Source: Cohaesibacter intestini (GTDB taxonomy: Bacteria > Pseudomonadota > Alphaproteobacteria > Rhizobiales > Cohaesibacteraceae). From it: a stretch of DNA of 64,000 nucleotides. The position numbers and the translations under genes were made by a program. Under the pieces are notes generated by a model. It ran no database searches, had not been told where the DNA came from, and saw nothing but the letters and a program-made list of their open reading frames with translations. This document shows positions 52,218-61,131 of this stretch, in pieces. Within the stretch, counting starts at the first letter, position 1. Each line of letters begins with the position of its first letter. The stretch is taken from NCBI RefSeq assembly GCF_003324485.1, contig NZ_QODK01000006.1, forward strand, positions 1-64,000. The letters run 5' to 3'.

Positions 52218-53486
52218 TCAGGGCGTAGCCCATTTGGCAAGGGATGCGGCCAATTCCGGGCAGGACTTTGCCATCTCATGCAATGAGAGCCCCGCCTCGG
52301 CGGCCTGCCATGCTTGCCGGATGGCGCGCACACCGGCTGCGATGCCCATGGGATGGCCATGGATGCCTCCGCCTCCAAGATACATCAGATCAAGCGTCTT
52401 GCCGGTTCGGTTGTAGGTATCGACCGCCTGCCCGCCCCATTGCCCGGAACAGACCACTGGCAAGGGCCGGTCGCTATCGTCAAAGACAGGCGTCATGCAA
52501 TCCTTGAAGGACTTGACGAAGCTCTCATCCGATTCCCAATATTTCGCCCGGATCCCGTTGATCTGAAACTGATCGACGCCAAGCAGACGCCAGATTTTCT
52601 GGTAAGGAGCGAATTCCATTCCCATGCCGGGATTGCGGGTCATCATGTCCCAACCATTGCGGTGTGCATGCAGGCAAAGGCTCGAACGCTTGCGCAAGAA
52701 GCTCATGCCACCATAACCGATGGCGTTGATATTTATGACCGCAGCATTGCCTCCGGCCTCAAGAACCATATCGTGATTGCGCATCATTTCATCCGGATCG
52801 GTAGACGATATGCCAAAGGCATACATCACGCGCTTGCCCGTTCTTTGCTCATGGTCCCGGATCACTGGCATGATGGCCTTGACGCGATCTTTAAGTGGCG
52901 AGTAGCCGGGGCTCATCAGCTTTTCGTCGTCCTTGATGAAATCCACTCCGGCAGCACAAAGTTCGGCAATGATCGGGGCTGTTTCTTCAGGTAGAAGGCC
53001 CAGAGATGGCTTGATGATCGAGGCTATCATCACCCCATGGTCGACACCCATCAGGGCGCGGGAGCCTTTGATGCCGAATTGTGGCCCCGGATGGCTCTGC
53101 CACGCATCGGGTAGATCGACATCCATCACTCGAATGCCACTGACGCCGCGCATGGAATAGGCCCCGCCAAAAGCGATTGTCGTCAAGGCGGCAATGTCGA
53201 TGCCGATGGCCTCAAGCGGAAAGGCGATGTCGATGTCTGCGCGATGATACGGACCGCGGGTGTCTGGGTCTGGCAGAGAAGGTGTGTCATGGGGGGCTAA
53301 CGGGCGCACCGCCGTGACCCTTGCAGCACAACGCGCCCGTACCTGTTCGGTTTCATTAGGCAGCGCGGTGAAGGTCCCCGTTGACTGGTCCCCGGCCATC
53401 TTTTGCGCAATCGCTTCAGGGTCACCCGCAGTTTCGATCCTGTAAGTGACAGTGATAATGTTGCTGCTTGAGGTTTGGTTTTGCAT
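52218..53486 (-). CDS. oiaX: RuBisCO-like protein, probable 3-oxo-isoapionate-4-phosphate decarboxylase or hydrolase
   Basis: A 422-residue form IV RuBisCO-like protein. The RuBisCO large-subunit fold is shown by SIIKPSLGLLPEE (K about 159, equivalent to K175), the carbamate/metal motif VDFIKDDEKL (K185, D187, E188), LCLHAHRNGWD (H273) and the phosphate-binding LGGGGIHGHPMG. CO2-fixing details are altered: KPKLGLS reads KPSLGL. In apionate degradation, RuBisCO-like enzymes act on 3-oxo-isoapionate 4-phosphate, either decarboxylating it to L-erythrulose 1-phosphate (OiaX) or cleaving it to 3-phosphoglycerate and glycolate (OiaT). The nearby OiaK-like kinase and ApnO-like gene support this; which of the two reactions applies is unresolved. 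The ATG at 53486 follows GGGAAGG. Confidence 0.8.
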   Translation of the reverse strand: MQNQTSSSNIITVTYRIETAGDPEAIAQKMAGDQSTGTFTALPNETEQVRARCAARVTAVRPLAPHDTPSLPDPDTRGPYHRADIDIAFPLEAIGIDIAALTTIAFGGAYSMRGVSGIRVMDVDLPDAWQSHPGPQFGIKGSRALMGVDHGVMIASIIKPSLGLLPEETAPIIAELCAAGVDFIKDDEKLMSPGYSPLKDRVKAIMPVIRDHEQRTGKRVMYAFGISSTDPDEMMRNHDMVLEAGGNAAVININAIGYGGMSFLRKRSSLCLHAHRNGWDMMTRNPGMGMEFAPYQKIWRLLGVDQFQINGIRAKYWESDESFVKSFKDCMTPVFDDSDRPLPVVCSGQWGGQAVDTYNRTGKTLDLMYLGGGGIHGHPMGIAAGVRAIRQAWQAAEAGLSLHEMAKSCPELAASLAKWATP

Positions 53487-53517
53487 GGAGACCTTCCCAT
53501 ATATTGCTTGCCATACT

Positions 53518-53534
53518 GGTATTGTCATTATACC
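53518..53534. promoter_or_regulatory. Palindrome upstream of the RuBisCO-like gene, candidate GntR operator
   Basis: GGTAT and ATACC form an inverted repeat with 7 bases between, 32 bases before the RuBisCO-like start and within the space shared with the divergent GntR/FCD gene. The apnO-oiaK divergent region (55980-56030) contains related words (ATACTGATAT and CATACCAGTTG), so one regulator could control both. Confidence 0.4.
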
Positions 53535-53718
53535 TGTTGCTTAACCTTTCCCAGTGAATTCGATCAGATTGATCGTCGCATCGAAAAAGGGGTTGCAACA
53601 TGGCTGGTTGGCGGATGGTGTCTGGACGGAATGGATCTTCGACAGTAAGAGTGAAGAATGCCGCACAATACGATCTGATAGGGTCGTTCGCGGTTGATCG
53701 AAGCGGGAGACAGTAAGC

Positions 53719-54444
53719 GTGACTGAGAAAAATGATGCCAAGGTGGAACGCAAGATCGTACGCCAGAAATTGTCTGATCAGGTGCTGGATGAATTGCACG
53801 CAATGATCCGTTCTGGTGAGTTTGCCGCCGATGACTATCTGCCGTCGGAACGTGACCTGATGCAACGGTTCGGTGTCGGTCGCCCTGCGGTCAGGGAGGC
53901 ACTTCAATCGCTCCATACCCAGGGGCTCATCACGATCAAACATGGCGAGCGGTCCCGCGTGAATAAACTGACGGCGACCGCGGTACTCGATCATGCCAAC
54001 GAAATTGCCCGCCTGTTGCTTTATTCTTCTCCGAAAAATTTTGATCATCTCAAACAGGCGCGCCGTATGGTTGAGCGTGGCATCGTCAGAGAAGCAACGC
54101 GTCTGGCGGAACCCGATGATATTCGCGATTTGCGTGCCCTGCTGGATAGGCAGCAGAATGCCCTCGACAATCCGAAAGCCTTCGTGGAAGCGGATATTCA
54201 ATTTCATGCCCGCATTGCGGATATCACCCAAAATCCTATCATAGCGGCGGCGTCCAAAGCGATGTTGCGATGGTTGTTTGACTATCAATACGATCTGTTG
54301 CACTGGGTTGGGAATGAGAGTATTTCTCTCAAGGAACACAGAAAGATTGTTGATCATATGGAAGCGGGCGACGAAGAGGCCGCGGTCGAAGACATGGTTC
54401 GCCACCTCGATCGTGCCAATGCGCCCACACCTGCCAAACAGTAA
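53719..54444 (+). CDS. GntR/FCD-family regulator of the apionate-type cluster
   Basis: A 241-residue FadR/NanR-like regulator with the winged helix (RQKLSDQVLDELHAMIRSGE, LPSERDLMQRFGVGRPAVRE, ALQSLHTQGLI) and an FCD domain with metal-binding histidine and aspartate positions (EADIQFHARIADIT, KEHRKIVDHMEAGD). It starts with GTG and is divergent from the RuBisCO-like gene and convergent with the OiaK-like kinase. It is the probable local repressor, responding to a sugar acid. Confidence 0.88.
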   Translation: MTEKNDAKVERKIVRQKLSDQVLDELHAMIRSGEFAADDYLPSERDLMQRFGVGRPAVREALQSLHTQGLITIKHGERSRVNKLTATAVLDHANEIARLLLYSSPKNFDHLKQARRMVERGIVREATRLAEPDDIRDLRALLDRQQNALDNPKAFVEADIQFHARIADITQNPIIAAASKAMLRWLFDYQYDLLHWVGNESISLKEHRKIVDHMEAGDEEAAVEDMVRHLDRANAPTPAKQ

Positions 54445-54529
54445 CTTTTGTCTTTGCCGCTCTCTCGAAAGAGTGCCCCGCCCAGCCCGAAATTGACCGC
54501 CGGATAAAGGCTGTGCGGTCCGGTGTGCG

Positions 54530-56002
54530 TTATCGTGCGCCACCGCCGCTGCGTACCCAACTGAAGAAATCCCTTGTGCCCATTTGCCCGCCTTTGAGGG
54601 CAATTTCCAGTCCGTCGTGATGGCCATCGCCGAAGCCTTTGCAAATGGATGCACCGGGAATCGTTGCTGCCTTGGCCTGCAACGCCTGAATTCCCAATTG
54701 CTGCAGGCCGTAGCCTGATGTGTCGCCGCCTGAAATGATGGCGCGCTTGATACTGGTGCTTTTCAAAATCCCATCAAGGACGCGACCGAGTGACACGCCA
54801 ATTCTTTCATTGGCAATAGAACGATCGATAGTGCTGTTGGCCAGTGCCTTGTGGAAGGCTTCCACTGTCGGATCATCTGTTCCCTGTGCCGAACAGACCA
54901 GAGGGCTGGCTCCCCGAGCGATGACATCCTGAGACAATCGGACCACACGCTCGATTTCCTGATGCAGGCCGCTTTCTTCGCCACAGGCAAGATCGCCTCG
55001 GAAGGTAATCAACTCAAAGCCGTCCTTGGCTGCATGGGCCAATTGTTCGGCGGTCATGGGTGAAACGGACCCCGACACTCCGACAATCTGGGAAACAGGA
55101 TCAAGGGCGGGTGGCTCGGACTGTTCCGTCAACAAGCCACGGTCGATCCAATGTCGGACGAGTGCATATTCAACCCCCTGACTGCCAACGACAAAGCCAA
55201 GTGCATCACGATTTTCCCAAATCAGCTTGCCAGCGGCTCGTTCTGATCTTTCCTCCATGGAATCGATGGAAAGAATCTTTATGCGGGAGGCAAGTGCCGC
55301 ATTGAGCACTTTTTGCGGGTCGCTCCACAAGGCCTCGAGATCGATAAGGGCACTGGGCAGAACCGTTTGACGGGCAAGGTGGACCAGCAGATTGGCCTCG
55401 CTCATCGGTGTGACGGGATGTCTGGACATCACCGGGTGTCGATCAAGCCGGTGAACCCCTTCAAAGGTGCCTGCGAACAGATTGCCAAATGCCTGATAGC
55501 GACGCATCTGCGGTGCAGCTGTGATCATGGGAACTGCACGGGCCGGTCGAACCGTAAGGCCAACCTCGATTGCAGTGCCGATTGCACCAATTTCGGGGGA
55601 GGAATCAAAGGTCGAACAGATTTTATAATGCAACAAGGGGGCATTGAAGCTGTCGAGCCAGGCAAGAGGATCCGCCAGATTATCTCTCATCCATGCAGGA
55701 CTTTTGGACCGCGCTGTGGAAGCCAATCCGATTGCCTTCACGTCAGAAAATCGTTGCCTCAAGCTATCGGAGGGAATTTCCGTAAACAGGATCGTTGGTA
55801 GTCCGGCAAAGGCGAGGACCTCCATCACGGCTGCGGCGCCCGTGAAGTCGTCTCCATACCAGGTCACCCAAGGTTTGTGCGACAATGTTTCGTCGTGGTT
55901 ATGCGGATCCAATGCGTCCTCCCGAGAAATTTCAGCGAATAAAGCAGCCAACTTTGATAGCTGAGTTGACAATGCAGGCTGAATATATACTGATATAATC
56001 AT
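54530..56002 (-). CDS. oiaK: DUF1537 acid-sugar kinase, probable 3-oxo-isoapionate kinase
   Basis: A 490-residue four-carbon acid sugar kinase family (DUF1537) protein. The substrate-binding N-terminal motif WYGDDFTGAAAVMEV (about 48-62) and the C-terminal nucleotide-binding part (SGGDTSGYGLQQLG, PGASICKGFG and LALKGGQMGTRDFF-like end) are present. OiaK phosphorylates 3-oxo-isoapionate before the RuBisCO-like enzyme acts. It shares the locus with a RuBisCO-like gene and an ApnO-like gene, which favours OiaK over OtnK/DtnK; a separate OtnK lies 3.2 kb away. The ribosome binding site before 56002 is poor, so the true start may lie slightly downstream. It is divergent from apnO. Confidence 0.75.
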   Translation of the reverse strand: MIISVYIQPALSTQLSKLAALFAEISREDALDPHNHDETLSHKPWVTWYGDDFTGAAAVMEVLAFAGLPTILFTEIPSDSLRQRFSDVKAIGLASTARSKSPAWMRDNLADPLAWLDSFNAPLLHYKICSTFDSSPEIGAIGTAIEVGLTVRPARAVPMITAAPQMRRYQAFGNLFAGTFEGVHRLDRHPVMSRHPVTPMSEANLLVHLARQTVLPSALIDLEALWSDPQKVLNAALASRIKILSIDSMEERSERAAGKLIWENRDALGFVVGSQGVEYALVRHWIDRGLLTEQSEPPALDPVSQIVGVSGSVSPMTAEQLAHAAKDGFELITFRGDLACGEESGLHQEIERVVRLSQDVIARGASPLVCSAQGTDDPTVEAFHKALANSTIDRSIANERIGVSLGRVLDGILKSTSIKRAIISGGDTSGYGLQQLGIQALQAKAATIPGASICKGFGDGHHDGLEIALKGGQMGTRDFFSWVRSGGGAR

Positions 56003-56062
56003 TAGGTCATCATACCAGTTGAGGTTTTTTGTTCAGCTGTTCAAGAAAGGGAGGTCACCACC

Positions 56063-56890
56063 ATGACAGTCGTCGCTTTATTCGGTGCTGGCGGTAAAAT
56101 GGGTATGCGTCTGGGGCGCAACCTGATGAAAACAGATTTTCAAGTGCGCCATGTGGAAGTGTCCGACACAGGCAAAGCGTTGCTGAAGAAGGAACATGGT
56201 GTTGAAGCCGTTGCTCAGGCAGAAGCCATTGATGGCGCAGATGTGGTCATTCTCGCTGTGCCGGACACCGTGATCGGTAAGCTTGCCGAGAGCTTGGTCC
56301 CTACCCTTGCCTCTGGCACCATGGTGGTCGTGCTGGATGCGGCCGCTCCTTATGCGGGTTATCTTCCCGAACGTGAAGACATCACCTACTTCGTCACGCA
56401 TCCCTGTCACCCGCCAATTTTCAATGACGAGTCAACGCCGGAAGGTCGCAAGGATCATTTCGGTGGTGATTATGCCAAACAGGGTGTTGTCAATGCGCTG
56501 ATGCAAGGGCCGGAAGAGCATTATGATCTGGGTGACAAGGTGGCACGCGCCATTTATGCTCCGGTTGCCAACACCTACCGCTGCACCGTCGAACAGATGG
56601 CATTTCTGGAGCCGGGCCTGTCCGAAACCGTGTGTGCCTCATTGCTGGTTGTCATGCGCCAAGCCATGGATGAAGTCATCAAGACCGGGGTCAGCAAGGA
56701 ATGTGCTCGCGACTTCCTGCTGGGTCACATGAACATCCTTGCAGCCGTGATTTTCGAGGAACGTCAGGGTGTCTTTTCCGATGCCTGCAACAAGGCCATC
56801 GAGTTCGGCATTCCGACCCTAATGAAGGATGATTGGAAAAAAGTGTTTGAGAAGGAAGAGATCCTCGCCAGCGTTAAACGCATCACGTGA
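56063..56890 (+). CDS. apnO: D-apionate oxidoisomerase-like protein
   Basis: A 275-residue NAD-binding protein: an N-terminal Rossmann fold (VVALFGAGGKMGMRLGRNLM) and a C-terminal helical domain related to the phosphogluconate-dehydrogenase type (VTHPCHPPIFNDESTPEGRK, YRCTVEQMAFLEPGLSETVC, RDFLLGHMNILAAVIFEE). This is the architecture of ApnO, which oxidises and isomerises D-apionate to 3-oxo-isoapionate. The ATG at 56063 follows AAGGGAGGTCACC. It is divergent from the OiaK-like gene across a 60-base promoter region. No apiose dehydrogenase or apionolactonase is in the window, so entry may be at apionate itself. Confidence 0.75.
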   Translation: MTVVALFGAGGKMGMRLGRNLMKTDFQVRHVEVSDTGKALLKKEHGVEAVAQAEAIDGADVVILAVPDTVIGKLAESLVPTLASGTMVVVLDAAAPYAGYLPEREDITYFVTHPCHPPIFNDESTPEGRKDHFGGDYAKQGVVNALMQGPEEHYDLGDKVARAIYAPVANTYRCTVEQMAFLEPGLSETVCASLLVVMRQAMDEVIKTGVSKECARDFLLGHMNILAAVIFEERQGVFSDACNKAIEFGIPTLMKDDWKKVFEKEEILASVKRIT

Positions 56891-56919
56891 TGACACCTTG
56901 AATTTTCCAAACGAACAAG

Positions 56920-56953
56920 CCCTCTGTTCCATAATCCGGACCAGAGGGTTTTT
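56920..56953. terminator. Terminator after apnO
   Basis: CCCTCTGTTCC pairs with GGACCAGAGGG (10 of 11) and is followed by TTTTT. It lies between the convergent apnO and LacI genes and may serve both. Confidence 0.7.
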
Positions 56954-56972
56954 GTTTAGCGCCCGACCTGTT

Positions 56973-57968
56973 TCAGGCACTTTCGCGAGGAAGCAGCTTG
57001 AATCCGAGATCGAGACTGCGTGGCGAGATTTTCTTTTCTGCGATGGCGTCCAACGCGTACCGTGCCGCCAGTTCCCCGATCCGACCAAGTGGCGACTGTG
57101 TCGTTGTCAGCTGCGGCATTGTTTGCCTGCCGATCGATATATCGTTGAACCCGGCTATCGCCAGATCATCGGGGACAGATAAGCCGCGTTTGGCACCCAT
57201 CAGCAAGGCTGAGACTGCCAGATTATCATTGCTGAAATAGATACAATCAGGTGCGGGGTCCACAGAAATCAGCCGATCAAAATCCGCATCTGACAAAATG
57301 TCATCATTCTTGTCGATGTCAATCAGCATCGGTTCTTCAGCCCCCTTGGCAAGAAGGACATTCCGAAAGCCTTCAAACCGTTTGTAGGCGCGCTTGTCCA
57401 TCTGCAACTGACAACCACAGAAGCAGAACCGCTGATAGCCGCGATTGAGCAAATAGTTCGCCATTTCATTGCCAGCCTTGACATGGTCAAATCCGACCGA
57501 AAGATCAATCGGGCTGTCTGGCAAATCCATCATTTCAACAATCGGGACCCCTGCCCTTTGCAAAAGCCCCCGCGCGCGGTCTGTGTGCTCGATCCCGGAG
57601 ACAATAAGTGCAGACGGAGACCACGCCATCAAGGCCTCGATTGCCTGCTCTTCGCGCTCCAGAGAATAGTCGGTGTTAATCAGCATCATCTGATACCCCG
57701 CCCCATGCAACACAGGCTGCGCGTGAGCGACAATATCCGCATATACATTGTTGGAGATAGACGGGATGATCATCGGTATAATCGGCACTGATTTGGCAGA
57801 CAGCATCGAGGCCATCTGATTGGGAATATAACCCATCTCGGCAGCGATCTTTCTGACCTTGTTGCGCGTGCCTGCTGCAACATCAGAATGTTCCCGCAGG
57901 GCGCGCGATGCCGTCATCTTGCTGACGCCCGCGGCTTTAGCGACATCTGACAGTGTGACACGAGCCAT
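56973..57968 (-). CDS. LacI-family repressor of the threonate/erythronate genes
   Basis: A 331-residue LacI/GalR-type regulator with the helix-turn-helix (VTLSDVAKAAGVSKMTASRA) and a periplasmic-binding-like effector domain (VPIIPMIIPSISNNVYADIV, GFNDISIGRQTMPQLTTTQS), close to the gluconate-repressor (GntR of E. coli) subgroup. The ATG at 57968 has AAAGGG upstream; two alternative in-frame starts lie 21 and 45 bases earlier. It is divergent from ltnD, with two palindromes between them. The effector is probably a C4 sugar acid. Confidence 0.87.
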   Translation of the reverse strand: MARVTLSDVAKAAGVSKMTASRALREHSDVAAGTRNKVRKIAAEMGYIPNQMASMLSAKSVPIIPMIIPSISNNVYADIVAHAQPVLHGAGYQMMLINTDYSLEREEQAIEALMAWSPSALIVSGIEHTDRARGLLQRAGVPIVEMMDLPDSPIDLSVGFDHVKAGNEMANYLLNRGYQRFCFCGCQLQMDKRAYKRFEGFRNVLLAKGAEEPMLIDIDKNDDILSDADFDRLISVDPAPDCIYFSNDNLAVSALLMGAKRGLSVPDDLAIAGFNDISIGRQTMPQLTTTQSPLGRIGELAARYALDAIAEKKISPRSLDLGFKLLPRESA

Positions 57969-58083
57969 TCGATTTTCATCCCTTTTCATGCGTGACTTTA
58001 CCGCGTTTATCACAAGCCCTGTTTATCACGACCGACAAATGGCTTTGCAACTTGACAATATGACGGCTTCCATTCAATATTTT

Positions 58084-58108
58084 GTTACCGATAACGGTAT
58101 CGATACCG
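58084..58108. promoter_or_regulatory. Two adjacent LacI-type operator palindromes
   Basis: GTTACCGATAAC (58084-58095) is a near-palindrome with a central CG, and CGGTATCGATACCG (58095-58108) is a perfect 14-bp palindrome directly next to it. They lie about 80 bases before ltnD and 116 bases from the LacI start. The GTTAnCGnTAAC form matches operators of the gluconate-type LacI subgroup. Confidence 0.6.
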
Positions 58109-58185
58109 ATACCGATCACAATACAAACAATCCGCGACCTTGGCAAGGGTACTTGCTGCGGGGCGCGTTGGATCGGGAGGATCTT

Positions 58186-59085
58186 ATGTCCCAAAAGAAA
58201 GTTGCAGCAATTGGTCTTGGTTCCATGGGGTATGGCATGGCCCAGAGCCTGATACGAGCGGGGCATGAAACCTATGGCTATGATGTCGTTCCCGACCAGA
58301 TGGCGCGGCTCGCGGCTGAAGGCGGCAAGTCCGCTCCCATCGCCGACATTGCTGCCAGTCTCGATGCTGTGGTTGTTTGTGTATTGAATGCGGCTCAAAC
58401 TGAAGCAGTCCTGTTTGGAGACGATGGGGTCGTTCCACGACTTAAAAGGGGCGCCGTTGTCCTCTCATGTGCCACCGTAGCGCCGGACTTTGCCCGTGCG
58501 ATGGAAGCCAGATGCGCCGAGCATGGCGTTCTCTATGTTGATGCTCCCATTTCCGGCGGTTCGGTGAAGGCTGCCAAAGGCCAGCTTTCCATCATGTCAG
58601 CAGCGACGCCTGAAGCCTATGCTGCTGCCGAAGAGATGTTCGAGGCCACCGCGGAAACCGTCTTCCGGCTTGGCGACTGTGCCGGTGCTGGCTCTGCAAT
58701 GAAAGCGGTCAATCAGTTGCTGGCTGGCGTCCATATTGCAGCCATGGGGGAAGCGATCACCTTCGGGGTGACCCAAGGGATTGATCCGGCCACCTTTGTC
58801 GAAGTCGTCTCAAAATGTGCCGGCACCAGTTGGATGCTGGAAAACCGTGCACCGCACATTGTTGCCGGAGACTATAAACCGCATTCGGCAATTGAAATCT
58901 GGCTCAAAGATCTGGGTATCGTGCTGGACATCGCCAAGTCTGCGAAATTCAGCGCTCCGATCACCGCAGCAGCTTTGCAGCAATATGTCACGGCTGCCGG
59001 GATAGGGCTTGGTCGCGAAGATGATTCAGCGGTCGCCAAGGTCTATGCGCGCAATGCCGGCATCTTGCTGCCCGGTATGGAATAG
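58186..59085 (+). CDS. ltnD: L-threonate 2-dehydrogenase
   Basis: A 299-residue beta-hydroxyacid dehydrogenase. Motifs: AIGLGSMGYGMAQSLIRAG (NAD binding), VDAPISGGSVKAAKGQLSIM (substrate binding) and SAMKAVNQLLAG with the catalytic lysine, then KDLGIVLDIAKSAKFSAPIT. It oxidises L-threonate at C2 to 2-oxo-tetronate. Gene order with OtnK, OtnC, OtnI and DenD is what decides the specificity call. The ATG at 58186 follows GGGAGGATC; the long open frame further upstream crosses the operators and is not coding. Confidence 0.85.
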   Translation: MSQKKVAAIGLGSMGYGMAQSLIRAGHETYGYDVVPDQMARLAAEGGKSAPIADIAASLDAVVVCVLNAAQTEAVLFGDDGVVPRLKRGAVVLSCATVAPDFARAMEARCAEHGVLYVDAPISGGSVKAAKGQLSIMSAATPEAYAAAEEMFEATAETVFRLGDCAGAGSAMKAVNQLLAGVHIAAMGEAITFGVTQGIDPATFVEVVSKCAGTSWMLENRAPHIVAGDYKPHSAIEIWLKDLGIVLDIAKSAKFSAPITAAALQQYVTAAGIGLGREDDSAVAKVYARNAGILLPGME

Positions 59086-59209
59086 GCATCAATACTCCGT
59101 TTCCTCCGACTGGAACAGGCGGCCTCTATCTGAACAGCTCCACTGGTTCACTCCCAAATGAGGTCGCCTGTTTCGTCACCTTGGACACCCACTTTGGAAG
59201 GATTTTTTC

Positions 59210-60487
59210 ATGGCTACCCTGCTTGGCTGTATTGCTGATGATTTTACCGGTGCAACCGACCTCGCCGGATTGCTCGCGCGTTCCGGCGTCAAGGTTTCAC
59301 TCCGTATGGGCTTGCCAACCGAGCCTCCTGTCGATACAGCGGCCTTCGAGGTCATTGCCCTGAAATGCCGCACCGCACCGCTTGATGAAGCGCTCGCTGA
59401 TGTATTCGCTGCCTATGAATGGCTCAAAAAGGCTGGTGCACAGCGGTTTTTCTGGAAATATTGCTCAACCTTTGACTCAACGGACAAAGGCAATATTGGA
59501 CCGATTGCCGAAACCTTGATGACAAAGATCGGCACAAAACAGACGATATATTGCCCGGCTTTCCCCGAGAATGGACGATCAATTTTCATGGGCAATCTGT
59601 TTGTCGGTGAACAGCCAATCGCTGAAAGCCCGATGAAGGACCACCCCCTGACCCCCATGAAGGACAGCAACCTGATGCGCCTGTTGCAGCCTCAGGTCAG
59701 CAAACCGGTCGGGCTCGCTAACAGGCTCTGTGTTGCCAAAGGCCCTGAGGCTCTTCAGCAAAGACTGGACGAGCTGAAGACGCAAGGGGTGGCCCATGTG
59801 ATTGTCGATGCTGTGGCCAACGAGGATCTCTTCACCATCTCCAAGGCCTGTCAGGACATGCCTCTGATGACGGGTGGCAGTGCCATCGCTATGCCGCTGC
59901 CTATGTTGTATCTGGAGCAAGGGCTGCTTTCTGCTGATGCCGGGAAGACCGAAATTCCTCATCTTGCCGACAAAGCCATTATCCTGTCCGGTTCCTGCTC
60001 AGCCATGACACGGGCACAGGTTGCAAACTATGGCGCAACAGCGCCCAGCTATCGGCTGGACCCACTGGAACTGGCTCAGAATGGCCCGAAAGCGGCCCTC
60101 GATTGGCTGGCTGAGCAGAATCTTGCCGATTCTCCTCTGGTTTATGCAACCGCAGAGCCTGATCAGGTCAAGGCTGCGCAAGAGGCCTTGGGCGTCATGA
60201 AGGCGGGGGAACTTGTCGAAGAAGCTTTGGCTGCGCTGGCGGTTGCTGCACGCGATCAGGGGGCTGAGCGCTTTGTCATCGCCGGTGGTGAGACATCGGG
60301 TGCGGTGACTCAGGCACTGGGTATCAACAAGCTCGATGTCAGCGTCGAAATTGCACCCGGTGTGCCATGGTCCTTCTGTGAAACAGCAGGCAAAAAGGTC
60401 GCCTTGACCCTGAAGTCCGGCAATTTCGGGTCAGAGGGGTTCTTTACCGATGCTTTGGCGCGCTTGAAGGAGCTTGAGGCAGCATGA
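59210..60487 (+). CDS. otnK: 3-oxo-tetronate kinase (DUF1537 family)
   Basis: A 425-residue DUF1537 kinase with LLGCIADDFTGATDLAGLLA at the N-terminus, KYCSTFDSTDKGNIGPIAET, and the C-terminal nucleotide-binding segments FVIAGGETSGAVTQALG, EIAPGVPWSF and ALTLKSGNFGSEGFF. It phosphorylates 3-oxo-tetronate at O4. The start follows GGAAGGA. It overlaps otnC by ATGA. It differs in length and sequence from the other DUF1537 kinase at 54.5-56.0 kb. Confidence 0.9.
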   Translation: MATLLGCIADDFTGATDLAGLLARSGVKVSLRMGLPTEPPVDTAAFEVIALKCRTAPLDEALADVFAAYEWLKKAGAQRFFWKYCSTFDSTDKGNIGPIAETLMTKIGTKQTIYCPAFPENGRSIFMGNLFVGEQPIAESPMKDHPLTPMKDSNLMRLLQPQVSKPVGLANRLCVAKGPEALQQRLDELKTQGVAHVIVDAVANEDLFTISKACQDMPLMTGGSAIAMPLPMLYLEQGLLSADAGKTEIPHLADKAIILSGSCSAMTRAQVANYGATAPSYRLDPLELAQNGPKAALDWLAEQNLADSPLVYATAEPDQVKAAQEALGVMKAGELVEEALAALAVAARDQGAERFVIAGGETSGAVTQALGINKLDVSVEIAPGVPWSFCETAGKKVALTLKSGNFGSEGFFTDALARLKELEAA

Positions 60488-61131
60488 GCGAGGAATCCAA
60501 ATTAAGGGAATTGATGTGCCTGCTGGCAAAGTCGCTTTTTGATCGTGGTTTAACTGGCGGCTCAACAGGCAACATCTCGGCCCGCACTGCGGATGGAGGC
60601 CTGCTGGTTTCCCCTTCCGGCTCGTGTTTTGGTCGGCTCGACCCGGGTAAACTCAGCCGCTTCGACACAGAAGGCAAGTTGGTCGACGGGGACAAGCCTA
60701 CCAAGGAAATGCCCCTGCACGCCGCGTTTTATGACACACGGTCGACAGCGGGCGCTGTTGTTCACCTGCATTCCTGTCATTCAGTTGCTTTGTCGATGAT
60801 GCCGGACGCCAATGAGGATGACTTTCTGCCGCATCTGACGCCTTATGCCATCATGAAGCTTGGCAAGGTCAAGTTGCTGCCCTTCTTCATGCCGGGCGAT
60901 GCGGCAATCGGAGATGCCGTCCGCGGGCTGGCGGGCAAACGTTCGGCCGTGATGCTGGCCAATCACGGCCCGGTTGTCGCAGGCAAGGATGTCGAAGCAG
61001 CATGCAACGCCATCGAGGAACTCGAGGATACGGCGCGCTTGGCGATGATGACGCGCGGCCTCCATCCCCGAGGACTGGGTGAGGAGCAAATCAGGAATTT
61101 GGTTACGAAATTTGACGTGGAGTGGGAGTGA
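60484..61131 (+). CDS. otnC: 3-oxo-tetronate 4-phosphate decarboxylase
   Basis: A 215-residue class II aldolase/adducin-fold enzyme. GLTGGSTGNISART and VSPSGSCFGRLDPGKLSRFD bind phosphate; zinc ligands are in MPLHAAFYDT, VVHLHSCHSVALS and MLANHGPVVAG. It decarboxylates the OtnK product to dihydroxyacetone phosphate. It overlaps otnK (ATGA) and otnI (TGATG), so the three are translated together. Confidence 0.9.
   Translation: MSEESKLRELMCLLAKSLFDRGLTGGSTGNISARTADGGLLVSPSGSCFGRLDPGKLSRFDTEGKLVDGDKPTKEMPLHAAFYDTRSTAGAVVHLHSCHSVALSMMPDANEDDFLPHLTPYAIMKLGKVKLLPFFMPGDAAIGDAVRGLAGKRSAVMLANHGPVVAGKDVEAACNAIEELEDTARLAMMTRGLHPRGLGEEQIRNLVTKFDVEWE

Noticed and set aside
52314-52994. A 226-codon plus-strand frame within the RuBisCO-like gene
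   Set aside because: Antisense to conserved active-site regions of the RuBisCO-like protein and without a ribosome binding site.
53422-54654. A 410-codon open frame on the minus strand opposite the GntR/FCD gene
   Set aside because: It is antisense to a clear regulator gene, begins without a ribosome binding site, overlaps both neighbouring real genes and has no recognisable motif.
57859-58185. N-terminal extension of the L-threonate dehydrogenase frame
   Set aside because: It crosses the operator palindromes and the start of the divergent LacI gene; the family N-terminus and the ribosome binding site place the start at 58186.
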